In this document: positions 33,677 through 43,070 of the stretch, piece by piece
Numbering within the stretch: position 1 is the stretch's first letter
How the letters are laid out: every line of letters begins with the position of its first letter
From: CAZJAT01 sp964544145
Lineage (GTDB): Bacteria; Hydrothermota; 32-111
NCBI GenBank assembly: GCA_964544145.1
Contig: CAZJAT010000006.1
Location: 1-64,000, forward strand
Reading direction: 5' to 3'
Length of the DNA: 64,000 nt
Program-made: the position numbers and the translations under genes
The notes under the pieces: generated by a model
Seen by the model: only the letters and a program-made list of their open reading frames with translations
Told to the model about the DNA's origin: nothing
Database searches by the model: none

Positions 33677-34764
33677 TAGAAAACTCCACAGCATCGCGTA
33701 CATGCTGGTAATAATTTATTTTTCTTCATAAAAGCTCTGAATTTTCTGTATTCTTTTCCATTCCATATCTCATTATAGGACTGTTCATATATATTACCCA
33801 TAATAAGAGGATAGCATCTTGTCATGATTACCGCATCCCCATTGGACATTATCTGCATAATATTCCATGGTACTACACATTTCTGCTGCTTCACAATTGT
33901 GTCAGGCTTATTGTAAAAATCATGCACCTCTCTGATTGTTTTTAATTCAGGTGAAAACTGAACATTGCTGAAATCTTTTTTAATTCTGTTTATCTCATTC
34001 TGCAATTTAGCCGTATTCATATCAGCTGGATTAATCACTTCTATACTGCTTCTGGTGGATTTAATATATGGTCCATATAACTTGTTTGTAAGAACCGACA
34101 TATCTTCACTCACAAAATTCATATGTGAAAAAGAAATACTATCAACTCCCAGTTCACTGAAATACAATGCAAATTCGTACATTTGTTCTACATTCATCGG
34201 CAATATAGTGAAATTCATATTCACAGATGTTTTACTTTTGTCTCTATTATTAAGAATATATTTAACTCCACTATTCATTTTATTGAAGAATCCCTTCATA
34301 CCCCTTATAATATCTGCAGTTTCGAACATTCCATCTGCTGATATCCAAACATCATTAACCCGGTTTTCCAGAAGCATGTCCGCTTTCTCAAGTAATAACA
34401 ATCCATTTGTAGTGACCTGAATACTCAATCCCATTTTTTTCACCTCTTTTATCATCAATTCCAGAGATGGATAAAGCAATGGTTCTGTAGACGTAATTGC
34501 TATTGCAGGTTTGAATTCTTTTACTTGTCCCATAAATTTCAGTGCATTTTCAATATCCATATTATTGTCATCATTTACCATCAATTTGTAAAACTGCGAT
34601 TCCTTGTTGTTCTGTCCGACGTCACACATAATACATTTCAGATTACAAACACTATTAACCGCAAGATAAATGGTATTCGGATGCCAGTATGCATATGCAC
34701 TATTATACTTAATGCGGTTTTTCACTAATCTCATATTGTTTCTCACTCTTCTACTTATCTTCAT
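33676..34764 (-). CDS. Radical SAM protein with SPASM-like C-terminus
   Basis: A 362-residue radical SAM enzyme. Seen: the [4Fe-4S]/SAM motif CNLKCIMC at residues 40-47, a GE-like motif region ITSTEPLLYPSLELMIKEV, a Gly-rich VTTNGLLLLEK strand, and a C-terminal cluster region with CVVPWNIMQI...MTRCYPLI...GNIYEQSYNEIW...CTRCC, as in SPASM/twitch proteins. Such proteins occur in surface-glycan islands but their substrates are mostly unknown. ATG 34764 is chosen because GGCGG precedes it; it lies between the heparinase gene (14-base overlap) and asnB. Confidence 0.87.
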   Translation of the reverse strand: MKISRRVRNNMRLVKNRIKYNSAYAYWHPNTIYLAVNSVCNLKCIMCDVGQNNKESQFYKLMVNDDNNMDIENALKFMGQVKEFKPAIAITSTEPLLYPSLELMIKEVKKMGLSIQVTTNGLLLLEKADMLLENRVNDVWISADGMFETADIIRGMKGFFNKMNSGVKYILNNRDKSKTSVNMNFTILPMNVEQMYEFALYFSELGVDSISFSHMNFVSEDMSVLTNKLYGPYIKSTRSSIEVINPADMNTAKLQNEINRIKKDFSNVQFSPELKTIREVHDFYNKPDTIVKQQKCVVPWNIMQIMSNGDAVIMTRCYPLIMGNIYEQSYNEIWNGKEYRKFRAFMKKNKLLPACTRCCGVF

Positions 34765-36769
34765 ATCTACCGCCAATATATATGTTATATGTGCAAAATT
34801 CTTTTTTCCCTGAAATTATATATATCTCACTTGCAGGTTCCATGTGATTATATAATCTAGAAAACCAACCTCTGTAATTATGTTCATTTCCTTTATAATG
34901 TATAATCTCATCAAACAATGTCTCAATTTCCAGTATAAGCATTGAATTTTCTCTTATTGAAACAATCTTGTTTTCATTTACTTCAATTCTGCATTCAGGG
35001 TGAAAATGCAATATATCAGTAAATGTTTCACTTTCAATCCCTTTAATACTGTCTTTTATTTTTATTCTTTCTTTATCTATAAATATTTCCCTGTTAATAA
35101 AAATATCATCCTTTATATATCTATAAGCATTGAGAGATGATTTTATGTGAATACTATCTCCTATTGAATCAATTTTTGTTTTTATCGGTTTCGCTCTGTG
35201 ATTGAGTGTCCAGAAATTATCGTCTAATCCGGAATAAGACCCATTATTACAGATAAAACAGTTATGTCCATATGTTGCCCTAAATTGGTCATGCACCTTT
35301 TTGTCTAATGTATATGTTCCCGTTCCAGGATCAACAATATGCATTTCATTCCCTATTGAAATTGTAAAATTCATATTATCATCATGACCATGCGTGCCAT
35401 GAGGATTATCATCATTGTAATCCTTGCCAATATCTCCATTATCAAATGTTATTTTAATTTTCTTACCATTCATAATTTTGTTAATAAAGTAGAAACCTGA
35501 ATCTTTAAAACTAATAAGATGAGATTCTCCATTAATTTTACTATCAGTACAAACATTAGGTATCCTGCCTGTCCACCAAAATATTTCTGAAATAGTTTTT
35601 TTATCTGAAGTATTAATTATTCCATTGTTGTATATGGCATTTAACAGTTCAGGATAGAGCTTAAAAGAATTCGGTTTAAAAAATGTAAACTGCAAAACCC
35701 TTGCACTGTCAAAATCACCTATAATTATTGCATCTCCATCAGGTAATTTACACTGTTCTATAAACCTTCCCAGACCATGAATTCGTTTATCTAAAAGAGC
35801 ATAGGAAAACATCTCATTATTGCGCTTCATAATTTGTCTGCTTATTATAAGAAACTCCAGAATATATCTGTAATAACCGGATGATTGTTCATACTGCAAA
35901 TTATCGTTTCTAAACTGAGTTGTTAATTCTTCCGTCATTCTGTTTTTTGCGTCTCTTAACAAGATTCGGCTGTTTTTGAATTCAGGAAAACTCAGAGTAC
36001 ATAATATAACTGAAGCAATATTGCCTATATAATGATTTGTACTCTTAACACCTTTCTCATAATGCTTAACAACATACATCAGGTGCACATATATCAATCT
36101 ACGGAGCATATCTTGAAATTCCTCATCCCGGAATTTTTTACTTTCTTTTAAATACTGATATATATATATAAGAGTAATCATGCGTTGAGCTACAATAAGA
36201 TTCGCTGTCCATGCAACAGTATATGGACAATCATTCTCCTTTTCCCAATCAATCAGGATCTCTTCTATTTTTCTCAAATATTTTTCATTTTTTGAAATTA
36301 TGTCAGCCAAAATAAGATCTTCTATAAAGAGTAATTTATTTAATTCCCAGTTGAATTTAATGTCTGTTCTATAAAACGGAGGTTTGAGCTGCGATTTATT
36401 TAACAGTTCATTAAAATTCATATAATACATATTCTTCCACCTAAACTTTCGGAAACTGTCATTCCAAATAATTCTGTTTCCAAATTGTTTTTCTTCATTT
36501 AGAATATTCAGTTTGTTAGTCATTATCAGATCAGCTCTTGTTATTATTGTATTCCTCAGCTCATTGTCATTAAGTATTTCTCCTAATTTGTTTAATTCAG
36601 TCTCATTCCAAAGAAATTTGGAATGAGTATTATATTTTTCTGTTATCCTGTATTTCTTATTAAGGTATTTACTCAGAGATTCATCCTTGTATCTATTCCG
36701 TATTCCGGATTTTCTGAATCCAAATTTTTTCAGAATAAATGCAATTTCTTTTCTCGCTCTATTTATCAT
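34751..36769 (-). CDS. Heparinase II/III family polysaccharide lyase-like protein
   Basis: A 672-residue protein with an alpha/alpha-toroid N-terminal half (about residues 50-370, TRADLIMTN...KSTNHYIGNIASVILCTLSF) and a C-terminal beta-sandwich of the Hepar_II_III family. Seen: the DNPHGTHGHDDNMNFTISIG stretch with His and Asp residues, HIVDPGTGTYTLDKKVHDQF and FRATYGHNCFICNNGSYS, which are the hallmark blocks. No signal peptide is evident. Family members cleave uronic-acid polysaccharides or act in O-antigen and alginate biosynthesis operons. Here it lies between a GT and a radical SAM protein, so a biosynthetic or proofreading role is possible. Confidence 0.88.
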   Translation of the reverse strand: MINRARKEIAFILKKFGFRKSGIRNRYKDESLSKYLNKKYRITEKYNTHSKFLWNETELNKLGEILNDNELRNTIITRADLIMTNKLNILNEEKQFGNRIIWNDSFRKFRWKNMYYMNFNELLNKSQLKPPFYRTDIKFNWELNKLLFIEDLILADIISKNEKYLRKIEEILIDWEKENDCPYTVAWTANLIVAQRMITLIYIYQYLKESKKFRDEEFQDMLRRLIYVHLMYVVKHYEKGVKSTNHYIGNIASVILCTLSFPEFKNSRILLRDAKNRMTEELTTQFRNDNLQYEQSSGYYRYILEFLIISRQIMKRNNEMFSYALLDKRIHGLGRFIEQCKLPDGDAIIIGDFDSARVLQFTFFKPNSFKLYPELLNAIYNNGIINTSDKKTISEIFWWTGRIPNVCTDSKINGESHLISFKDSGFYFINKIMNGKKIKITFDNGDIGKDYNDDNPHGTHGHDDNMNFTISIGNEMHIVDPGTGTYTLDKKVHDQFRATYGHNCFICNNGSYSGLDDNFWTLNHRAKPIKTKIDSIGDSIHIKSSLNAYRYIKDDIFINREIFIDKERIKIKDSIKGIESETFTDILHFHPECRIEVNENKIVSIRENSMLILEIETLFDEIIHYKGNEHNYRGWFSRLYNHMEPASEIYIISGKKEFCTYNIYIGGRYEDK

Positions 36770-37988
36770 GATCCCTCAGAAATTCTTTCAGCTTGCTCAT
36801 CTGATTTTCCCAATTATACTTATTTGCTGCTATTAACACTGCATTTTTCCTGCAAAGCTGCATTCTATCTTGATTATCAATAATTCTATTGATTGCTCTC
36901 GCAATTTCGGTTGGTGAGTGATTGTCGAAAACTTCTCCTGTATCTGTTTGCATAATCATTTTTTCTGTTATCTCACTTCTGAAAGCAACAATTGCGAGTC
37001 CAGCCATCATATATTCGAAAAGCTTGTTCGGTGCCGCAAATTTATTATTAAGATTAACAGGTTTATAAGGAATAATCCCAATATCTGCGAATGTAGATGT
37101 TTTAACCATTTCCTCCATACTTACAGGATTAAGGAATATGACTCTCTCACTTATTTTTTTGTTAATCACATAACTTCTCAATTCACCTTCCATTCTACCA
37201 TAACCCCGCATGAAAAGAATCCCATTCTTTACATACTTCATAGCTTCAATTAGTTCAATCAGACCTCTGCCCAGCTCATAACGGCCAAGATACAGTATTA
37301 TTTTAGTTTCTTGTGGAATATTGTATTCTTTTTTCATCTGTGCTGATTTTTGTTTAGATTCAACTATATCAATATACGTAAAGTCAGGTGCATTATATAT
37401 GATATCAAAATTTTCAGTTTTATATTTCTTTTTAAGCTCACGGGCTATAGGTTCGCAGACCGTTATCAGATAATCAGCATTTTTTATATATTTATTTTCA
37501 TAATGAGACATTATTTTTTTAAAAGGTAAGCTGAATTCTCCAGACATTTCTGTCCATAATTCATGTGAATCATATATAAGTATACATTGAGCTTCGTTTT
37601 TATGCTGAGCAGGTCCAATAAGACAGGATAAATCATGTGTGTGTATAATATCGCAATATCTTATGTTTCTTTTTATGAATTTATATACACTTCTGTTGAA
37701 GGATCGAATGACAGCAAAATATATCACATTGTTGATAATTTTTATAATCTGCCATCTGGAATCCAGCTTCAGTTTGGACATAATGTAGGTCACCTTCCCC
37801 AATATATCGACTAATACAGATTTGCCGGTAAAATATATGTGCTTATTTTTCTCTATATATTTATCATTTAATTTCTGATTGAAACCCAATACATTAACAT
37901 CATAATCCAATTTGCTGAAATACTCATAATATTTCATCACTCGCGGGTCATTAGCCACATTACTCATAACTGTAAGTAAAATCTTCAT
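36759..37988 (-). CDS. GT4-like glycosyltransferase (paralogue C)
   Basis: A 409-residue GT-B protein related to the plus-strand pair. Seen: TVMSNVANDPRVMKYYEYFS, IIHTHDLSCLIGPAQH, LIYDSHELWTEMSGEF, LITVCEPIARELKKKYK, DIGIIPYKPVN and APNKLFEYMMAGLAIVAFRS. ATG 37988 forms an ATGA overlap with wzt; the heparinase start overlaps its stop by 11 bases. It is thus tightly coupled to export. Confidence 0.87.
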   Translation of the reverse strand: MKILLTVMSNVANDPRVMKYYEYFSKLDYDVNVLGFNQKLNDKYIEKNKHIYFTGKSVLVDILGKVTYIMSKLKLDSRWQIIKIINNVIYFAVIRSFNRSVYKFIKRNIRYCDIIHTHDLSCLIGPAQHKNEAQCILIYDSHELWTEMSGEFSLPFKKIMSHYENKYIKNADYLITVCEPIARELKKKYKTENFDIIYNAPDFTYIDIVESKQKSAQMKKEYNIPQETKIILYLGRYELGRGLIELIEAMKYVKNGILFMRGYGRMEGELRSYVINKKISERVIFLNPVSMEEMVKTSTFADIGIIPYKPVNLNNKFAAPNKLFEYMMAGLAIVAFRSEITEKMIMQTDTGEVFDNHSPTEIARAINRIIDNQDRMQLCRKNAVLIAANKYNWENQMSKLKEFLRDHDK

Positions 37989-39121
37989 ATTTTCCACTTG
38001 TGAGGAAGAGAAAACATCTTTCCTTCATTATCTCCCATCACCTTGATAATTGTTCTATTATTCTCAGTCAGGAGTTGCACTCCAGCGCTACTGAAGATTG
38101 AGTATGATATAAGATATATTCCGCTTTGAATTGACATCTTTTCAATTTCAAACTCCACATTCATTGTGCTGTTTGGTTCAATATCCTTTGTATACTCCAT
38201 TACTTCAATACCATTAATAGTGACGAAATTGATTTTTACTTTATATTTATTCCTATCTGCTCCGCTAATTTTGAATTTGATGTTTATATTACCATTCTTG
38301 TCAATGCGGGTATAATTAGTTTCGCTGTTATTAACTGTAATAGAGTGTAATCTCATTGTTACACAAGATTCGTCAGTACTTGAAAATTGAAGATAATTAA
38401 GTCTATTGTCTCTCATAATATAATCAAAATAATTTTCCAAAGACGATTCTACGCCGCCGGAATATTTTATACCGCCTTCAAGTAAGAGTATACACCTGTC
38501 ACATATTCTTCTTATCTGCTCAATATTGTGTGATACAAATATAATTCCCATTCCTTCAGCTTTAAGTTCCGTTATTTTCTTAATACATTTTGACTGAAAC
38601 TCTATGTCTCCTACAGCTAGAACTTCATCAATAAGTAAAATTGAAGATGGTAAATTTACAGCAATAGAAAAAGCCAGTCTTACAAACATCCCTGAAGAAT
38701 ATTTTTTTATTGGTAAATCAATATACTCCCTGATATCGGCGAAATCAATAATATCATCAATATGTTCTTCAATCATCCTTTTTTCAAACCCTAATATACC
38801 GGCATTTAGAAAAATATTCTCTCTTCCGGTCAACAGAGGATGAAAACCTGCGCCAAGTTCTAAAAGAGGAATAATAGGTCTATTTATTGTAATTACTCCT
38901 GAATTACTGTTTATTGTTTTACTCAGTAATTTTAACAATGTTGATTTACCTGCTCCATTGGGACCCAGAATACCTACACATTCGCCCTCATTGAGTTTAA
39001 ATGAAATATCATGCAATGCTTTGACAGATCTTTTGGGTTTCAATCTGAGCATTTCAAAAATACTTGGATTAAGCAAATAATTTTTTGACAGATTTTCTGC
39101 TGATACAAGTATATTATTCAT
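37985..39121 (-). CDS. wzt: Polysaccharide ABC transporter ATP-binding protein (Wzt-like)
   Basis: ATPase (378 residues) of an O-antigen/teichoic acid-type exporter. Seen: Walker A GILGPNGAGKSTLLKL near residues 49-64, LLELGAGFHPLLTGRENIFL (the Wzt/TagH-specific loop), signature YSSGMFVRLAFSIAVNLP, Walker B ILLIDEVLAVGDIEFQ and H-loop FVSHN. The last about 130 residues form a beta-rich domain (VTINGIEVMEYTKDIEPNS) as in carbohydrate-binding Wzt C-domains, which recognise the finished glycan. ATGA overlap with wzm. It shows that the glycan is finished in the cytoplasm before export. Confidence 0.93.
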   Translation of the reverse strand: MNNILVSAENLSKNYLLNPSIFEMLRLKPKRSVKALHDISFKLNEGECVGILGPNGAGKSTLLKLLSKTINSNSGVITINRPIIPLLELGAGFHPLLTGRENIFLNAGILGFEKRMIEEHIDDIIDFADIREYIDLPIKKYSSGMFVRLAFSIAVNLPSSILLIDEVLAVGDIEFQSKCIKKITELKAEGMGIIFVSHNIEQIRRICDRCILLLEGGIKYSGGVESSLENYFDYIMRDNRLNYLQFSSTDESCVTMRLHSITVNNSETNYTRIDKNGNINIKFKISGADRNKYKVKINFVTINGIEVMEYTKDIEPNSTMNVEFEIEKMSIQSGIYLISYSIFSSAGVQLLTENNRTIIKVMGDNEGKMFSLPHKWKI

Positions 39122-39909
39122 AATATATCATTTATCCTCTTCATTAAGAATTTGAATATTAATTGACCCGCAATTACAATTATCAATACCATTATTATTA
39201 AGTAAATAACATCTTTAATAAGAGGCATTTGATTGAATAGCAGCACATTTCTGTATATATGAATAAATATACTCATTGGATTACCATAATAAATTATTCC
39301 GCGAAGAGAAACAGGATAACTTTCTAATGGTATAATTATTGGTGTAAAAAATACCATAAAATATAAAATCATTGATACAATCTGAATGATATCACGAAAT
39401 ATTATTTGTAGAGGAGCCAGTATAAGAGCTATTCCGTAAATATATACCATCTGAATAATCAATACAGGAAATAATACAAGCCATGAGATGCCTATACTGT
39501 ATCCGAAACTAAGATATAAACATTCAAATATCACAAAAGAGATAAGCAAATCAACTGTTGGTGAAATAATTGCAGATAATACAATGCTCTCCCTAGGAAA
39601 ATACACTTTTTTAATTACAGATACATTTGTTTCAATTGATTGTACTGATTTCTGTATTGCTTTCTGAAAATATGACCAAAAAAGCATCCCGCTGTAGATA
39701 TATACAGGATAGTGAATCCCATTCACCTCATTCATATTCATATATTTAGCAGACAAAAATGTGAAAGCAATCATGAATACTATTGGCTGAATAATGACAA
39801 TAGATATTCCAAAAAGAGTGTGCCTGGATTTAACAATGAATTCTTTTTTTACTAGAGCGGAAAGAATATTGATTGCATAAGATAATTCACTTCTTTTTAA
39901 ACTATTCAT
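39118..39909 (-). CDS. wzm: Polysaccharide ABC transporter permease (Wzm-like)
   Basis: Membrane subunit (263 residues, six hydrophobic segments) of the Wzm/Wzt exporter. Seen: ALVKKEFIVKSRHTLFGISI near the N-terminus, IVIIQPIVFMIAFTFL, YPVYIYSGMLFWSYFQKAIQ and YYGNPMSIFIHIYRNVLLF near the C-terminus, the usual Wzm/TagG blocks. ATG 39909 is chosen over upstream in-frame codons because it leaves only an eight-base overlap with the ligase gene. Confidence 0.92.
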   Translation of the reverse strand: MNSLKRSELSYAINILSALVKKEFIVKSRHTLFGISIVIIQPIVFMIAFTFLSAKYMNMNEVNGIHYPVYIYSGMLFWSYFQKAIQKSVQSIETNVSVIKKVYFPRESIVLSAIISPTVDLLISFVIFECLYLSFGYSIGISWLVLFPVLIIQMVYIYGIALILAPLQIIFRDIIQIVSMILYFMVFFTPIIIPLESYPVSLRGIIYYGNPMSIFIHIYRNVLLFNQMPLIKDVIYLIIMVLIIVIAGQLIFKFLMKRINDIL

Positions 39910-41725
39910 TAAGCAGTCTCTTTTCATAATCACTAATATATACATTTACCAAATCAATATTAGATTGTTCGTTTCCATTACAATCCAAACCTATGCCAAT
40001 AAATGATAGCAAATTTATACCTTTCCTGAAATTGGGTTCACAATTCACTGCTTCTTTCAATTGCATTACTGCTTTGACTGTATCCCCTACAGCAAGAAGA
40101 TGCTGAGCATATTGATATCGGCAGAAAGGATTAAACGGATTCATGGATATTCCGATTTCATAATTCTCATTTATCATTTCATCAATGTTATTATTTTTCC
40201 TCAATACACTTGTTTTGTATTTTGTTAGGAATAAAGCATATTTAATATAATTATTATAATCCATAGGAACAATTCTAAACAATACATCATAATCGTCAAG
40301 TATGGATTGAAAATATTCTACCCTATTGGTTTCATTGTATATAAATTCACTGATTTCCATTTCAGTTTTAAGATTTTCAGGATTCCCGCTGATTTTATAT
40401 ATCATATCAAGCTGTTTGCATGCATCTATATATCGTTTAAGAATAGTTTTATCTGTTTTCTGAATTTTTTTATTTATTTTCATTATGTGCATATCAGTAT
40501 AAATATCACTTACTGTTATAAGCATATGAATTAAAATAATGATTGTAAATAATAATTTTATCAGTACACCGGTTCTTTTCTTAAATTCAGAAAATATATA
40601 TGCAAATGCTGTGAAAAAAACAATAGCATTATAGGGAAGATACAGCGTATTATCAAACAGAGACATCACTGAAAATAGAGCAAGCAATGTTATAATAAAT
40701 TTATCCTCTAAAGATATTTTTTTCTTCTTATATATGTACCTGATTACAATGAGCAGAAAGCTTATTAACAGGATAATGCCTAATATACCTGCATTTACAA
40801 ACCATTCAAGATATTCATTGTGTGCTATCTTGGCATGAGCTGCATATCTGCCGATTCTCCCTTCAACAGGGAAATTGTTTTTTAGGGAATAATAATGGAA
40901 ATTACCATAACCTATCCCAAATGGCAGATTATCAATGCCAATATTTACTGCCTGTTTGTATATATTTATACGCTGCACACCATAAGGATTAATTTCTGCT
41001 TCATGAAACATTCTGTTTTTTGATTTTGAAGGAATGATAAGCATCAAAATTAAAATAACAAATAACATAATCAGTGAAAATCTTTTTTTAAACGTGAATA
41101 CAATAAAAAATGCAACAAAGGGAATCAGCACAATAATATTCCTGCTGCCTGTTTTCACAAGAAAAAAGAATAACAATAATGTCAGTGGGATTGTGAGGAA
41201 TAATGATTTCCTATTTAATTTAAATATGCGTATACTGATAAATATAAGAGCAGTTATTCCTCCAATAAGCAGCAGGGAAAGAAAATTCGGATAAGATGTA
41301 TTCCCCTCTATCCTGTTCATTCCGCTTATAATCTGGGGCAATGAATAAAAAACCTGAATCACTGCAGATAGGGATAAAGCAGATGCAATGGTATAAAAAA
41401 TACGTGTTTTTTTCCATTCAATTGATGATATGAACACCAAAGCAGTGAAATATACGGCATACTCAGCAAAATGCAGTCTGCTATTGTAAGGATTTACTGA
41501 ATAATTATAATGAATTGTGAAAATAATAATATATAGAAGAAATACTGATATTGCATAAATATTTATTTTTCTTTCCCTCTCAGCAAAATATATAAGCAGC
41601 CATCCGGATAGATTCAGTAAAGCATAGTATCGAATAAACATAAAGTGTTCACAATTGAATATGGAAGGCAGGATAATAATTATAAAAAGAAAAATATATT
41701 TACCGTAATTATTTAATATTCTCAT
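39902..41725 (-). CDS. O-antigen ligase / pilin-glycosylase-like (WaaL/PglL family) with TPR tail
   Basis: A 607-residue polytopic protein of the Wzy_C superfamily. Seen: about ten hydrophobic segments, the conserved GRIGRYAAHAKIAHNEYLEW loop with the His-Asn-Glu region typical of the WaaL/PglL active loop, and after residue 390 a soluble extracytoplasmic region with TPR-like repeats (NEQSNIDLVNVYISDYEKRL, RYQYAQHLLAVGDTVKAVMQ). WaaL attaches glycan to lipid A; PglL/TfpO attach it to pilins and often have such soluble tails. Its ATG lies inside pilR (17-base overlap), so it is translationally tied to the pilus regulator. Ligase, polymerase or pilin transferase cannot be told apart from sequence. 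Confidence 0.8.
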   Translation of the reverse strand: MRILNNYGKYIFLFIIIILPSIFNCEHFMFIRYYALLNLSGWLLIYFAERERKINIYAISVFLLYIIIFTIHYNYSVNPYNSRLHFAEYAVYFTALVFISSIEWKKTRIFYTIASALSLSAVIQVFYSLPQIISGMNRIEGNTSYPNFLSLLLIGGITALIFISIRIFKLNRKSLFLTIPLTLLLFFFLVKTGSRNIIVLIPFVAFFIVFTFKKRFSLIMLFVILILMLIIPSKSKNRMFHEAEINPYGVQRINIYKQAVNIGIDNLPFGIGYGNFHYYSLKNNFPVEGRIGRYAAHAKIAHNEYLEWFVNAGILGIILLISFLLIVIRYIYKKKKISLEDKFIITLLALFSVMSLFDNTLYLPYNAIVFFTAFAYIFSEFKKRTGVLIKLLFTIIILIHMLITVSDIYTDMHIMKINKKIQKTDKTILKRYIDACKQLDMIYKISGNPENLKTEMEISEFIYNETNRVEYFQSILDDYDVLFRIVPMDYNNYIKYALFLTKYKTSVLRKNNNIDEMINENYEIGISMNPFNPFCRYQYAQHLLAVGDTVKAVMQLKEAVNCEPNFRKGINLLSFIGIGLDCNGNEQSNIDLVNVYISDYEKRLLNE

Positions 41726-43070
41726 ATTTCTTCAATTTTCTGTACAATGTTGATAGATTGATTCCAAGCATTTTGGATGCTTTTTTCTTATCATCATTAT
41801 TCATTGTCAGGGCCTTGTTTATCATTTCAATTTCCATCTGCTCCAATGAACTGAGATTCTCATTCGCATAATCAACACTAATATGATTATCCGTATTTTC
41901 ATTACTGTCAATTAATATATCCTCAGCATATATTGTATCATTTTGCTTAATCACTATAACCCTTTCAATAATATTCATCAATTCTCTGATATTACCCGGC
42001 CATGAGTATTTTTTCAGTTTCATATAAACCGAATCATCTACTAATTTTATCTTTTTATTATACCTTTTTAAATACTTATCCAGATAATAGTCAAAAAGAA
42101 GAGAAATATCCTCACATCGTTCACGTAAGGGAGGCAGGTTAATGCGAATGACATTTATTCTGTAGAAGAGATCATTCCTGAATCTTCCGGCACTGACTTC
42201 TTTCTCTATATCCTTATTGGTTGCTGTAACAATTCTTACATCAATGGGTATTGATTCAACACTTCCGATGGGACAGATTTCTCTCTCCTGTATAGCTCTT
42301 AGCAACTTAACCTGCATTGATGTACTCATCTCTGCTATCTCGTCTAAGAAAATTGTTCCTTTGTGTGCGACCTTGAATAATCCATCCTTATTTGTATATG
42401 CTCCCGTAAATGAGCCCTTTTTATGACCAAATAATTCACTTTCCAGCAGATTCTCATTTATAGCCGCACAATTTACTGAAACAAAATTATGGTTTTTTCT
42501 ATTAGACTGATTGTGAACCATTCTCGCGATTATTTCCTTGCCTGTTCCGCTTTCGCCAGTGATTAATACCGTTGAATCAGTCGCTGAAATACTCTTTACT
42601 ATATTTCTTATTTCTTCGATTTTCTTATCTTTCCCAACAAGTATATTCTTCTCTCCTTCATTGTATTGCTCTTTATAATATGAATAATTAAGTTTAATTT
42701 CTCTGTCTTTCAATGCTTTTTCAATAATGCCTGTGAGTATATCAATATCTTCAATCTTTTCCAGAAACTCAAATGCTCCTCCTCTCAATGCTTCCAAAAG
42801 CATATCACTGGTTCTGCCATATGCAGTTATCAGGATTACATTTATCATTGGATCAATGTTTTTTAATTCATTCAGCAATTCAATGCCGCCCATTTCCTGC
42901 ATACGGATATCACTTATAACAACATCAATATTTTCAGCTTTGAAAATATCAATCGCCTCAACAGGATTAACTGTAAAAGACACCCTATACCCTGATTTTT
43001 TCAATTTATAATCAAGCATTTTACATCTATTCAAATCATCATCAACAATCAGAATATGATTATCATTCAT
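41709..43070 (-). CDS. pilR: Sigma-54 dependent response regulator (PilR/NtrC-like)
   Basis: A 453-residue enhancer-binding protein. Seen: receiver domain (residues 1-118, VVISDIRMQEMGG with the phosphoacceptor Asp), AAA+ domain with Walker A GESGTGKEIIAR, the sigma-54 contact loop in ESELFGHKKGSFTGAYTN (GSFTGA rather than the usual GAFTGA), Walker B GTIFLDEIAEMS and the arginine-finger region, and a Fis-type HTH (KKASKMLGINLSTLYRKLKK). ATG 43070 has AAGGAG five bases upstream. Expected target: the pilin promoters at 21032-21047 and perhaps 21519-21534. The stop overlaps the ligase start. Confidence 0.93.
   Translation of the reverse strand: MNDNHILIVDDDLNRCKMLDYKLKKSGYRVSFTVNPVEAIDIFKAENIDVVISDIRMQEMGGIELLNELKNIDPMINVILITAYGRTSDMLLEALRGGAFEFLEKIEDIDILTGIIEKALKDREIKLNYSYYKEQYNEGEKNILVGKDKKIEEIRNIVKSISATDSTVLITGESGTGKEIIARMVHNQSNRKNHNFVSVNCAAINENLLESELFGHKKGSFTGAYTNKDGLFKVAHKGTIFLDEIAEMSTSMQVKLLRAIQEREICPIGSVESIPIDVRIVTATNKDIEKEVSAGRFRNDLFYRINVIRINLPPLRERCEDISLLFDYYLDKYLKRYNKKIKLVDDSVYMKLKKYSWPGNIRELMNIIERVIVIKQNDTIYAEDILIDSNENTDNHISVDYANENLSSLEQMEIEMINKALTMNNDDKKKASKMLGINLSTLYRKLKKYENIK

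Noticed and set aside
21592..41725. Exosortase/PEP-CTERM-type exopolysaccharide locus
   Set aside because: AsnB and glycosyltransferases occur in such loci, but no exosortase and no PEP-CTERM tail are visible, and Wzm/Wzt marks an ABC-dependent pathway.
21592..41725. Horizontally acquired island with mobile elements
   Set aside because: No transposase, integrase, tRNA edge or flanking direct repeat is visible; base composition looks only slightly more AT-rich and was not measured.
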